Origin: Polytrichum commune
Taxonomy: Eukaryota; Streptophyta; Polytrichopsida; Polytrichales; Polytrichaceae
Reading direction: 5' to 3'
Assembly: GCA_950295325.1 (NCBI GenBank)
Contig: OX485806.1
Coordinates: 22,692,001-22,756,000 of the forward strand
DNA: 64,000 bases
The notes under the pieces were generated by a model. The model was not told the DNA's origin, made no database searches, and saw only the letters and a program-made list of their open reading frames with translations. Below are positions 45,794 to 57,177 of this stretch, piece by piece; position 1 is the first letter of the stretch, and each line of letters starts with the position of its first letter. A program made the position numbers and the translations under genes.

Positions 45794-48700
45794 CATGAGC
45801 TGGGTCTCATTGCCGACAAGGGTGCACGTCAGCTTGTGGAGCAATCAGAAGGAGAAGTCTCCCCTGCTGACAAGGCGGCTGCGATGAAAGCCGCAGTTGA
45901 GAAGAGATCTCTGGCACTTCGCATGAAAATGGGAAAATTGGTTGCTGTGGCGAACCCGGAGCTTACCGACGGTTGGCTACGTGAGGTACGCACCCTGATC
46001 CTTTGTCCATATCAATCTTTTAAGCTTATCCGTTTGACTGAGGAACTCACAAGAGCTCTGTCTTTCAGATTGAGCGACATTACACGTTAAACTCACTTTC
46101 CCCGGACCTCAACTTAGAGAAGTTGCAGCTCATTGCAACTTCAAGGGCGTCTCCGGCAATGAAAATAAAATGGCTAGAGTACTTTAATTCATCTGCTTCC
46201 ACTCGTGAGGCCCGAAAGCTACCTCCCAAGCCTATCAACGAAGATAAATTGGCAAATTTCTTGGCAAAGGCTTGTTTCTGGGCAGGAGTAAGTCCACTGC
46301 TTCTATTCAATTTTCAGTTCATTGAATTCATCTTTGGCATGTAATTTACACAACTATCATTCTTTATTTCATCGACTTGATTTAGAAATTGGTCCAGCTG
46401 ATGCTTATTTTCTTGCTTAACAGATCTCAGAACAGGCCAGTCTCATTTTTGACAAGACCATGCGTCAAGACCGAGTTCCTATCAACATGAGTATTGCCAG
46501 TGAGCCCATGTTATTGCTAGCGTATATCGAAGACTGTCGCATGAAGTTATGGGACCATGCCTTCAGCACCTACTTCAGAGGACAAGATTCCTTCAAAAAA
46601 GGTGACGAGTTTGTTGGATTTAACGGAGCTGACCTAGTTGTCCGCCGAGTTCTTTTTCGGTGCGTCTCTAATCTTTAAGGACTTTTCATTAATTTCAGTA
46701 ATTGGTTCAGTCCATATTCTTTGTTTTGCTAGTTCGGAAGTTGTTGATGTTAATGTTATGTGCTATTTCGTAACACAGGTACTTTAAGTACGAGCTTTTG
46801 GCGAAAGGAGCTATTTCCAAAGATGACCTTCCTGTATTCTTGAACACATGGCTTGATAGATCAAACTCAGCGTGCATGTTCTCGGCTCTTCAAGAACGCA
46901 CGTGGACAAGTTCTCACCTTACCGGCGGTGCATGGTATCTTGATTGCGCTTTAAGTTTCACTCCTTCTTTTGAGACTGAGCTCAGGAAATCAAGGGAGGC
47001 TGTAGGTGAGTCTGGAATTGAAATGGTTGACTTACAGGCCATAGAAGATGAAAATGAGAGGGCAAAGGCAATGAAACGACGCATTGAAGAGGACCGAAAG
47101 AAAGCGCTGAGGGTCAAGGAAGCTGAGGAGAGAGCTGACCAAAAAGAGCGGGAGAAGGTGCAGAATTCGTTGGATAAGTCCACTAGAAAGGGGAAAAATA
47201 AGATGAACCCCCCTCCGGAGCCACAAGGTAAGAGTCCGGTTGCTCCAAGTCCCACATATGAATCTGGTTCTCATGCTCCAACATTTTCTAGAGGCACAAA
47301 ACGCGACTCGTCCTACGAGCACTTGAGTCAAATACCTATTATGACATCTGGGGAGGAGCTCGACATCCATATTGAAGAGCTCATTCTCAACTCCTCATTG
47401 GACAATGTTCTTGGCGGTGACACGGATGAATTCACCCCTTCCTACAACGACTTGAAAACATTCATGCTCAAGGTACTGCTCTTCCTTTAAATTTATGCAT
47501 TTCAATCTTGTCAATCCAATGGTGTGACCAGTAGAGTTAGAAAATTTGAGTATTTGCTCAACCTAGAACCGAGACTTCAAAATGTTTGATTCTAACCTGA
47601 AATGAGGCCGACTAGACTTATATAAAGTGAGCACCCGATATATGAACTTAGAGCAGAGGCTTCAAATTGTTAGATTATAACCAGAAATGAGGCAAACTAG
47701 ATATATAAAGCGAGCACATGTAATTTGAACCTTGAAGCCGAGGCTTCAAAGTGTTAGATTCTAACCTGAAATGAGGCCAACTAGATTTATATAAAGTGAG
47801 CACCCGAAACCTCAACATAGAACCGAGGCTTCAAATTCTTAGATTATAACCTGAAATGAGGCCAACTACATATATATAAAGTGAGCTCCTGTAATTTGAA
47901 GCTTGAAGCCGAGGCTTCAAAATGTGACCCTCTTGACCTCAAAATGAAGGTTTCGGTCCCGAAACCCATATATTGGACAGCCACATAATGTGAGAACCTC
48001 GTATCTAAGCCTATAGGCCACTTTCAAAGACTTAGATTCTAACCTGAAATGAGGCCAACTAAATCAACATAAAGTGAGCACCTTTAATCTGAACCTAGAG
48101 CCGAGGCCTCTAATTGTTAGATTCTAACCTGAAATGTGGCCAACTAGACATATATAAAATGAGCACTTGAAATCTGAACCTAGAGCCGAGGCTTCAAATT
48201 GGTTGATTCTGACCTGAGATGTGGCCAACTAGACTTATATAAAGTGAGCACATTAAATCTGAACCTAGAGCCGAGGCCTCTAATTGTTTGATTCTCACCT
48301 GAAATGTGGCCAACTAGACATATATAAAATGAGCACTTGAAATCTGAACCTAGAGCCGAGGCTTCAAATTGGTTGATTCTGACCTGAAATGTGGCCAACT
48401 AGACTAATATAAAGTGAGCACCCGATATATGAGCTTAGAGCTGAGGCTTCCAATTGTTAGATTATAACCTGAAATGAGGCTAACTACATATATATAAAGT
48501 GAGCTTCTGTAATTTGAAGCTTGAAGCCGAGGCTTCAAAATGTGACCCTCTTGACCTCAAAATGAAGGTTTCGGTCCCGAAACCCATATATTGGACAGCC
48601 ACATAATGTGAGAACCTCATATCTAAGCCTATAGGCCACTTTCAAAGACTTAGATTCTAACCTGAAATGAGGCCAACTAAAACAACATAGAGTGAGAACC

Positions 48701-51633
48701 TGAAATCTTAGCCTATAGCCAACCTTCAAATTCTAGATTCTAACCTGAAATAAGGCCAACTAAAACAACGTAAAGTGAGCACCTTAAATCTGAACCTAGA
48801 GCCGAGGCCTCTAATTGTTAGATTCTAACCTGAAATGAGGCCAACTATACATGTATAAAGCGAGAACCTGAAATCTCAAAGTAGAGCCGAGGCTTCAAAG
48901 TGTTATATTCTAACCTGAAATGAGGCCAACTAGAACAACATAAAGTGAGAGCACTTGAAATCTGAACCTAGAGCCTCGGCTTCAAAGCTTTAGATTATAA
49001 CCTGAAATGAGGCCAACTAGATATATATAAAGTAAGCACCTGTAATTTGAACCTTGAAGCCGAGGCTTCAAGGTGTGACCCTCTAGACCTCAAAAGGAAG
49101 GTTTCGGTCCCGAAACCCATATATTGGACACCCACATAAAGTGAGAACCTGATATCTAAGCCTATAGGCCACTTTCAAAGACTTAGATTCTAACCTGAAA
49201 TGAGGCCAACTAAAACAACATAAAGTGAGCACCTTTAATCTGAACCTAGAGCCGAGGCCTCTAATTGTTAGATTCTAACCTGAAATGAGGTTAACTAGAT
49301 ATATATAAAGTGAGCACCTTTAATTTGAACCTTGAAGCCGAGGCTTCAGGGTGTGACCCTCTTGACCTGAAAATGAAGGATTCGGTCCCGAAACCCATAT
49401 ATTGGACAACCACATAATGTGAGAACTTGAAATCTAAACCGAAAGCCACTTTCAAAGAGTTAGATTCTAACCTGAAATGAGGCCAGCTAAAATAACATAA
49501 AGTGAGCACCCGAAATATGAATTTAGAGTCGAGGCTTCATATTGTTAGATTCTAACCTGAAATGAGGCCATGTAGACATATATAAAGTGAGCACCCGAAA
49601 TATGAATTTAGAGCCGAGGCTTCATATTGTTAGATTCTAACCTAAAATGAGGCCACGTAGACATATATAAAGTGAGCACTTCAAATATGAATTAAGAGCC
49701 GAGGCTTCATATTGTTAGATTCTGACCTGAAATGAGGCCACGTAGACATATATAAAGTGAGCACTTGAAATCTGAACTTAGAGCCGAGGCTTCAAAGTGT
49801 TGATATGAATTTGAGCTTGAGTGTGGGTTGAGGGAATCTGGTTTGGGGGTTAGGAGTTGATATTTGACTGATTATGATTTGAGTCTAAGGGTGGGTGAGG
49901 GAAGAGGGGATTCTGGTAGGGGGTAGATGTATAAAGTTTTGATTTTTCTAAGACTCTGAAATTGAAATGTAGGACTCGTAAGAGGTCTCTCGGCCCCGAC
50001 ACACTCTATTTAGGGTCTAATATGTTAGTGATTTTGATATGAATTTGAGCTTGACTGTGGGTTGAGGGAATCTGGTTAGGGGTTAGGAGTTGATATGTGA
50101 TTGAATTTGATTTGAGTCTAAGGGTGGCTGGGGGTTGAGCTGGGTGCAGCACTCAAAAGACAAAATCCGGCACTACAAGGGTTCTCCGGAGGACCATCCC
50201 TGTTTGGACTTGATTCTTGCAGATATACCGGAAGGTCTTCCTGTTCCTGGCATATCAGACCCACCGTCGTCCATTCCCGCTTGGAATCAAGAATCGAAAT
50301 AGTGGTTACAACCACTCTTTGACTTTGCCGACGAACATCTGCACGACGACGGGGCAATTATTTTGTTTCACCCTTTTCGCATGAGTACGAAGTCCAATAT
50401 TCTTGGATATTGCAAATCGTATGGTTTTGCAATTCGGAAAGAGTGGTGGGGAATGAACCGCCTTCATCTCACATCCCCATTAAATCCAGCATCAACTGTA
50501 AGATAAACCTTATGTCTTCTTGCTGATCACCGCATTCAGTTTCAATTTAATCCTTGAGGTAGTTCTGAGTATAGACCCACCTAAGTATTATACTCATGCA
50601 GTTGTGTTGTTTACTTTGTAAACTAATGTTGTTCTTTATGTCTGGTACATTGTAGACCATGAGGTTCGGTATTTCATTGGCGGTCAGGAGCGTGCCGGGG
50701 TCACCTGCATCGAAGTTTTCATTTCGCCTTGTCCCTGCATTGGATCCTTATGGGGTGGATGTTGCACGGGATGATATTCTCCAGAACTTGGTCTCTCGTG
50801 AGGACCAGCTAACTAATGGATCCACACCATGGCGAGGGCCTCGTGAAAAATCCGTGCTTTTAATGCAAATGCTAATTGAAGCATGTAGCTCCCCATGGGA
50901 TATTATTCTAGACTGCACGGCAGCGACCGGTATGTCTTTGTAATCTTCCATTTCAGTTGGTTAATCGTTAATATTGTTTTGGTCTACAAAATTCATAGTT
51001 ATTTTTGTACTAAGTTTTTTCCAACTTCTTTATTTGCAGGATCTTCCATTCATGCATGCCGCAATTTGCACCGTCACATTGTGGCATTAGAGGCTGATGT
51101 TGATATTTTTGAGGCCTTACTTGCTCCATTGATTATCTCTAGAGCAGCCTCTGAAGTCACTCTTGAAGACCGTGTCACCAGTTTAGAGGATCCTGAGGGT
51201 GAAGATATCCCCATAGAGAGGATTGTGAAAAGATCTCGGTTTACTAAGTGAGTAAGGTCCACAAATTCTCTTACCTGTGTTATGTTTTTTGCTGTCATTT
51301 CTTATAAAGTTGAGTTATGAACATGGTACCATTGGCATTTGCAGATGCGATAAATTGGGCTATCCTATTCACCGGCCTTTTTTTTGTGACCCTAAATTCT
51401 ATCCCAGCCCTCCAAAGTCTTGGCAACTTCCTACATATGCAAATGATATTGCTAATCAACTAGCTGGAGGTTCTTATCAGACTTTTACATCTAAATATCG
51501 TCCGGGAAGAGTTTTAGAGTTTTTGGATATAGAAGCTTTAGAATCTGATGGTCAGGCCTCCTCTGATGCAGATATTACTGATTCTAGAATGTCTTCATCA
51601 TCAGGTGATCACAGTGATTCGGATCTGATGTAA
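45794..51633 (+). CDS. Eight-exon gene with a beta-class methyltransferase-like C-terminal half; 5' end missing
   Basis: Exons by GT-AG sites and reading phase: 45794-45985, 46069-46287, 46424-46659, 46779-47472, 50150-50497, 50656-50929, 51040-51247, 51345-51633 (stop TAA). All phases agree, giving about 819 codons without a start; the first exon opens at an acceptor (TTTGTGCAG), so upstream exons are lost or lie beyond the satellite array. Exons 1-4 are of unknown function, and exon 4 holds a charged coiled coil (EDENERAKAMKRRIEEDRKK). Exon 5 has LDLILADIPEG then DDGAIILFHP; exons 6-7 join as DCTAATGSSIHAC...RHIVALEAD. That resembles motif IV followed by motif I of beta-class N6/N4 amino-methyltransferases (DPPY, then DPFxGxGT and a later acidic SAM-binding residue), but with DIPE instead of DPPY, so catalysis is doubtful. 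The tail is Ser/Asp-rich. A TAG lies in frame in exon 5 (50300-50302). Function unknown. Confidence 0.72.
47556..49801 (+). repeat. Satellite-like array inside the large intron (array 3)
   Basis: About 2.2 kb, some 26 units of about 85 bp, filling most of intron 4 of the methyltransferase-like gene. The core GATTCTAACCTGAAATGAGG recurs. The near-palindrome GGTTTCGGTCCCGAAACC occurs at 47949-47966, 48567-48584 and 49100-49117, with a variant near 49379. Orientation is opposite to array 2. Confidence 0.9.
49801..50130 (+). repeat. Direct duplication of about 97 bp in the same intron
   Basis: The segment 49801-49898 (GATATGAATTTGAGCTTGA ... GTCTAAGGGTGG) is repeated at 50035-50130 with a few differences, separated by about 136 bp. 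The second copy ends about 20 bp before exon 5. No coding signal. Confidence 0.85.
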
Positions 51634-52446
51634 TAGCTTCATGTGAATGTCTGTGTACTATCTAATATACCGTTTTTTCTTCCGTTGGTTTTTCAGTTTG
51701 TGCATTCATTCCGCATGGAATTCATTGTATGTGTATCACTTTCGGAGTTTTTGGGATTGCATATATGAAATTGCATATTTAAGTTAACTTTTGACTTCGT
51801 TTTTTTTTATATTGTTCAAAATATTTTCTAACACCACTTGGTTACTTGTTAATGTTTGAGTGTTTGGATTTATAAAGTGTGGTGTGGTTTTTAATATTCC
51901 AATTGTCTTGTTGAATGCATCTTGTCGTTGTTCTCAAATAACACTACACTTTTGTGGTCGTCAGCTAGTAGACAATCTAAAGACAAGTAGCCAAACCAAA
52001 TACACCTAACATTTTGATTTCTCAAGCATATCCTACCCACAAGAAAGAGGCCTCGGATCCGAGGCCTCTTTCCAAACCTCCTCCTCATGCTAGAACATAC
52101 AAGAAATGGCCAAATGCAAAAACAAGTAGCCAACTCAAATATACATAACATTTTGATTGTCAAGCATAAGCTACCCACAACTAAGAGGCCTCGGATCCGA
52201 GGCCTCTTCCCATAGGTCCACCATCTTCTCAACCACACTGAATTTTCCCACGGCCATAGGGACTTGTTGGTAATTTTAAGAAACTTTTGGTCCTAAAAAT
52301 TAGGCACTCCATAAATATCGGCCTCATAATTCCAAAATTAAACTTCAAATATGTCCTAAATCCACGGTCATAGGGGTCCTAACTTTAATTAAATGGAGTT
52401 TTAAATTTTGATTTTCTGCTCACGAGATCTGCTCACCGCTCACCGC
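51634..52446. other. AT-rich intergenic stretch between tail-to-tail genes, with two perfect palindromes
   Basis: No gene. A unit of about 135 bp is duplicated (about 51975-52075 and 52125-52210, sharing CATAACATTTTGATT-like sequence and CTACCCACAA), and each copy ends in a perfect palindrome centred on CCTCGGATCCGAGG (52043-52072, 30 bp; 52183-52208, 26 bp). Such hairpins could act as terminators or transposon end structures; the function is not shown. Confidence 0.8.
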
Positions 52447-53411
52447 TCACATCGTAGCATTCCTGGAGGCTTGGAGTGTAGCCTCCCGAGGTTTCTTTGT
52501 GCCCGAATTTCCATGAAATCGAGAGTGGCGACCCAACGATGAATACTTTTAAAACCTATAAAAATCAGACTTTGACAGGGCGTGGATGGTATACCACGCG
52601 GTACAACACACATCCACATTTTCAAGTGTAACCACCTTATGCCCATGGGTGTCAATGTGCACATTTCTATGGACCTCGAGTTTCTTTGCCGATCTCATAC
52701 GGAAATTGGCAAGCCACATCTCTTGACGTAGGGACTTAATTTTCTTCCGCGGGAAAAACTGGCAACATTTCCGATAGCAACAGTCTTTGGCGGACACAAG
52801 ACGGATAGATTCGTCTCCCAATATGCGATCCCGTCGACGCTCCTTATCTCCAAGAGGCACATGGTTAGAATCATATTTGCGTAGGCCTTTGCGAGGACGT
52901 ATTTTGGCCAACAAAGCTAATTGCGTTTACTTATGACGCCGCTCATGGTCCAACAAGCTCACTCCATCATGGAGAACCCAACAAAAAGTCCATCGACGCA
53001 AGGAAAATCTCCATGTCACCGGGACCTCAAGCGGAAGCAATGAATTCAAGATGTACACACCAACATCGCTGGGACCAAGGGGTTGGCATCCACACAATCA
53101 CGGGGATCAGAGTTTCTACATATGCCATCTGCCACAGGGACACCAAGATCGTTGAGTAGGACGACATCAAGACCAACCCATTGCTCCCTCCCGAAACCGG
53201 CATACAACGGAATGTCATCGTGGTCATCCCTAGAATGTAGAGATTGTTCGTGCACTTTTGAAGATTCATAGGAGGATGTATCCACAAACTCTCCCATCAC
53301 GTTTGGCAGACCATTACAACCCGCCGAAGGGGACGAAAGTTCACACTCACCATCGGAGGACGAAGCAATTGTGGACAACTCCAATGAACTATATGCCACG
53401 GGCAGCGCCAT
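52447..53411 (-). pseudogene. Fragment of an unrecognised, transposon-like Cys/His-rich gene
   Basis: Two blocks on the minus strand. The first starts at ATG 53411 (MALPVAYSSLELS) and runs to about 53055. The second starts after an AG at about 52917 and continues to about 52550 with KDCCYRKCCQFFPR, LEVHRNVHIDTHG and VCCTAWYTIHALSKSDFYRF. An intron of about 135 bp between them is plausible (acceptor AATTAG). After FYRF a stop (TAA) interrupts; the same frame then continues with RHSRFHGNSGTKKPR to a TGA at 52447-52449. The Cys pairs and the R/K-rich ending recall N-terminal domains of plant transposon-like genes I have seen in early land plants, from memory only. No DDE core follows, so this is probably a 5' fragment. 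Confidence 0.5.
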
Positions 53412-54225
53412 CCAACCTAAGCAAACCACTAATCAATGACCAAAACAACAAGCACCGCAATGCACACAAAAGCGAAAATGAGAGCTGTGTAGATATATGG
53501 CTCAAAAAACACAAACAACTCTCACAGCACCGTTGGGGGCCCTCACATATGAAGACGAACGTGCGTTCGAAAACAACGCCATGACATGCAAATACTACGT
53601 GGGATTCACACGCCAATGGACAACGGCATCGAATTGTGGTACATATTACCCGTGAAGGGTGTTGGGTTGATTTGCTAATAAAACATGGGAAGAGTTGCCA
53701 ACCAACAAAGGACAGCATACGCGCATATATTATTCACGAAAGCGCGGACGAAAACATCAACCATACAAACAATGAATTGTAAAAGGGATAAGCAACGTGC
53801 ATTGCTCAGGAGCACCCAAAATGCACCTGCATCATTATCCACATGCAGCAAGCATCGTAATTGAAGGGCATGTCTTTGACGGGTGTGTGTCTAGGAACGA
53901 CCGACCCCAAGCTAGAGCCTAAACTGAAGGGTGTATGTATACGAACGATCGTTCGTAAGTCATAGCCGAAACATATGGGCGTATGCATACGAACGATCAA
54001 TCATGTGTTCTATCCGTGACCGTGTTTGTAAAAAATGTTGACCCGTCGGAAGAAATATCTATAGCCAAGTACTAGGAGGCATGTGCATAAATGAACGGAT
54101 GTTTATGTATAATTGCAAAATAATATCAATTGATATTTACGAACGCACGTTCGTGAATATCCGACCATCATATGTTCAGTTGGACATAACGGATTCACGA
54201 GAGCGTAGGTGTCTTTGAGGGTTAG
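53412..54225. other. Spacer with scattered palindromic sites
   Basis: No convincing gene. The perfect palindrome ACGAACGATCGTTCGT is at 53941-53956, and the related ACGAACGCACGTTCGT is at 54139-54154. These announce the array described next. Confidence 0.6.
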
Positions 54226-54380
54226 AAGGAAAATATACGAACGCACGTTCGTATATCATTGATCATTTTGGCGCATACGACTACCTATAAGTAGGTCAAC
54301 GTGGAGTACTGTCAAATGCTCTACTTACGAACGCACGTTCGTAAACCACTCGCATCACACGAAGTTACGTGCGCATGTAT
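54226..54380. repeat. Left part of the ACGAACGCACGTTCGT array
   Basis: One unit of about 160 bp with two sites (54237-54252 flanked by TAT, 54327-54342 flanked by TAA), 90 bp apart. It matches the units at 58495-58980. It ends in TGTAT (54376-54380), the target-site duplication of element J. Confidence 0.9.
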
Positions 54381-54809
54381 TGTGGGAGTCCAAATTCGAC
54401 GGAAATACGGAAATACGGAAATATGGATTCAATTTCCGTATTTTACCTTGCTTATCTGAGGATAATAGGGTCTATTAGGACAAAATTAATGGTACTAGGA
54501 AATAGAGTAGTCTAACCCCGCCTTGTGCGGTAAAACGACTCTAAATAAGTACTATGACCGGTCCGTCAAATAGGATGGGCGGACCATGCAATCATGGTCC
54601 AAACCCTTGGTCCGGACCAAGTGACGGACGCGCCAAGATTACCCAACGGCCCGGAAGTGGCGGTTACAACGGGCCTTATGGCGGTTGGGGGAAAAGAGAG
54701 CCGTTGGCGAAAATGTTAGTAAAACCGTTGGTGGGAACCGCCGGAAAACGGTTGGTAACCGTTTTCCGTTAAACCGAACGGTAACAGGGGAAGGAAGAGG
54801 GAGGAAGGA

Positions 54810-54817
54810 TATTTAAG
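54810..54817 (+). promoter_or_regulatory. TATA-like box of element J
   Basis: TATTTAAG about 230 bp before the ORF, followed by a pyrimidine-rich stretch (CCCTTCCTTCTCCCTCACAC) typical of a plant transcription start. Confidence 0.5.
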
Positions 54818-55047
54818 GGTCCCTTCCTTCTCCCTCACACTCTTTTCTGGAAAAAGGCAACCTGTTGAGAGAACGAGTGGTGAGGTGTTCCTTCTTTCGA
54901 GCCGCCAGCAGTTGGATTGCTGGGACTCAACACTTTTCAGTCACCGGCAGTGGGCTTGCCGGGACTTTGTGGCACTTAGACGGAAGAGAAGGACTCCGGA
55001 AGAGAGAGGGAGAGGTTGCAAGCCAGAAAGGGTGAGAGGAGAGGAAA

Positions 55048-56988
55048 ATGCCGGAAGCACGGGAAGAGGATCAGCGGGAACCCATCCCGATTCCGCTGAA
55101 AGCCCTCACCCCTGCAATTCCGAGGGAGGATAGAGAGCTGCAGGAGCTCGCGGAGGATCTCAGGGTCATGGGTTGTGCGGGATTGCTCTCCAAACCCTGG
55201 AATCTCAGAGCGGAAGATACCCTCCGCGAGTTTAAATTCGAGAGGGGAAATCAGTGGCTAGGCACAAAGAGGAGGGATCCGGAACATTGGACTCCGGATA
55301 CGTGGAACAGGGTCTACGGGTTTCCCAGGGGAATCACGAAGGGGTGGGCCGGCCGCAGCGACGGCCTGTTCGCCGGGAAATTAAGAGGGGACGCGGATCC
55401 AAAGGACGGGTTTCACCCAGGGAACTGCCGGAATATTAGGGAGCGGAGAGTGCTAGAGTTTCTCCTGCCCATTCTCAATCCGGACAAGCCGAAGCGGATT
55501 AGCCTCACCATGGCTAACACGCTGTTTGGTGCAATGTCCGGAGTCCGGCCGGTGAATTGGGGCCTGATCATCCAGGAGATAGTCGGACGGGCCCTCCCCC
55601 ATATTGGCCGGAAACCCTCCTTCCTCTCCCCCTTCATTTTGCACCTCTACCAGCATTTCGACTGCATCACGGCAGAGGAGGAGGACCTGCTCACAATAGC
55701 GGCGGATGAGGTCACCTACAAGCTGCTCCCGGAAGCCGGAGACGTCGAGACGGAGACCTCCAACGACCCTATTCTTCCGGAAGCACCTCCCTCGTCACCC
55801 GGAAGCCCGCCACCAACCGTCTCGAGGCCACTCTCTCCCCCTCCCCCGCACCAACATCCGGAAGCCGGACCCAGCCGGGAGACCCCATGGCAAAATGTGG
55901 ACCTATCCGCTTGGGACTTCCCGGAGAATCCATTCAAGCGGTTCCAGGAGGGGATGGAGGACCTCAAGACCCAGTACTACCGACTGGAGCACATCGTCAA
56001 GGGGGCGAACCATGCTCTGGACGACTGCGGACCCGGAAACATTCTCCGGGAATTGGCAAAGAGGGCGGACCGGAAGGAGTTGGAGCAGGCCAAGACGGAG
56101 AACGCCCACCTCACCGCACAGGTAGCGGCTATGACCCAGGAGCTGAGTCAGAAGAGTGAGGAGATCCGGAAGTATCATGCGGAGCAGGCAGTGCTCTTCA
56201 GCCGGATCCGGGAGCTGGTGGGTCATCCGGCGGAGATCGTGAACAAGGCACATCTCTACGACCGGATGATGGAGTCAGGAGAACCGGCTTCCGCCAAGCA
56301 GACCCTCCCCATCCTCGTGAAGTATTCACGGACGATGAAGGATCTCCTGGCGGAAATCCAGAGGGTGGTCCCGCCAAGCGGAACACCGCGGAGAGTGCTC
56401 TATCCGGGTCCGCCAGGGTCACCAACCGGGACCCTCTACGAGGTGGTTGGTGAATTAGCCCTGGTTCAGAATCCGCCGGCCTCTGCAGGACCCAGCCAGC
56501 AAGGAGGCGGCTCTCGGCCTGGTCATTCCGGAGGGGCTCCGGAAAGGGTCCATTCTCCCCAGGTGAGGCGGAAGAGCACCGGGTCGGTCCGATCCGGAAG
56601 GGGCCAGTCCCCTGTTCCGCGGAACTCGGATAGGTCCCGGACTCCGGATAGGGCTCGGACGCCGATCCGGCACCAGACTTCCGATCGGGAGGCTACTCCG
56701 AGTAGGGGCAAGGCTCCTATGACCCACGCCTCGCCATCGTCTCCACGAGTCCATTTCCTCCGCCACACTCGAGAGCGGCCTCCAACAGGGATCCGCGGAC
56801 GGCTTCACTCTCGGGTGGACGGAATCCGGAGCAGGGCACCGGAAGCGATCCTTCTCCAGTCCGAAGCATCCGGATGGGGACAGCTTCCGGAACCCCAGGG
56901 ACAGTCTCTGGGACACCAGGGACTGCTACCCCACGGACCGAGAGGGCAGCGGATTCGGAGGACGAGGTTGCTCCGTCTCCGAACATGA
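55048..56988 (+). CDS. 646-codon ORF of element J, unknown retroelement-associated protein
   Basis: Starts at an ATG in a purine-rich context. Residues about 60-230 form a conserved-looking globular part (GFPRGITKGWAGRSDGLF; ISLTMANTLFGAMSGVRPVN; PSFLSPFILHLYQHFDCIT). A Pro/Ser-rich linker follows (about 240-290), then a coiled coil (about 345-400, RKELEQAKTENAHLTAQVAA), then a long Arg/Ser/Pro-rich basic tail. There is no zinc knuckle, protease or RT motif. It resembles, from memory, the extra proteins carried by some plant gypsy elements and annotated only as putative transposon proteins. Function unknown; a nucleic-acid-binding structural role is a guess based on the basic tail and coiled coil. 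Confidence 0.65.
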   Translation: MPEAREEDQREPIPIPLKALTPAIPREDRELQELAEDLRVMGCAGLLSKPWNLRAEDTLREFKFERGNQWLGTKRRDPEHWTPDTWNRVYGFPRGITKGWAGRSDGLFAGKLRGDADPKDGFHPGNCRNIRERRVLEFLLPILNPDKPKRISLTMANTLFGAMSGVRPVNWGLIIQEIVGRALPHIGRKPSFLSPFILHLYQHFDCITAEEEDLLTIAADEVTYKLLPEAGDVETETSNDPILPEAPPSSPGSPPPTVSRPLSPPPPHQHPEAGPSRETPWQNVDLSAWDFPENPFKRFQEGMEDLKTQYYRLEHIVKGANHALDDCGPGNILRELAKRADRKELEQAKTENAHLTAQVAAMTQELSQKSEEIRKYHAEQAVLFSRIRELVGHPAEIVNKAHLYDRMMESGEPASAKQTLPILVKYSRTMKDLLAEIQRVVPPSGTPRRVLYPGPPGSPTGTLYEVVGELALVQNPPASAGPSQQGGGSRPGHSGGAPERVHSPQVRRKSTGSVRSGRGQSPVPRNSDRSRTPDRARTPIRHQTSDREATPSRGKAPMTHASPSSPRVHFLRHTRERPPTGIRGRLHSRVDGIRSRAPEAILLQSEASGWGQLPEPQGQSLGHQGLLPHGPRGQRIRRTRLLRLRT

Positions 56989-57177
56989 GGAGGATGCTCA
57001 CGCGGCTGCAGAAGGCGTCGCCGGCCGGGGGCTCATCCGCCGTCAGCGGATTAGGGAGTCACTCCAAGGAGGGATCGGCTCCGAAGAAGCACCGGTCTTC
57101 TTAATTAGGGGAGTGGCTAGATTGATTAGGCAGAAGGGAGGTAGGCAGGTAGGACTTAGGAGTTTTTGAAGACGATT

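Noticed and set aside
45795-45797. ATG at the first exon of the methyltransferase-like gene as translation start
   Set aside because: It is out of frame with the exon's conserved reading frame and closes quickly. The exon opens at a splice acceptor, so the true start lies upstream.
53389-53718. Minus-strand frame upstream of the Cys/His-rich fragment
   Set aside because: No domain-like sequence. It overlaps the start of the better-supported frame, and is probably leader sequence.
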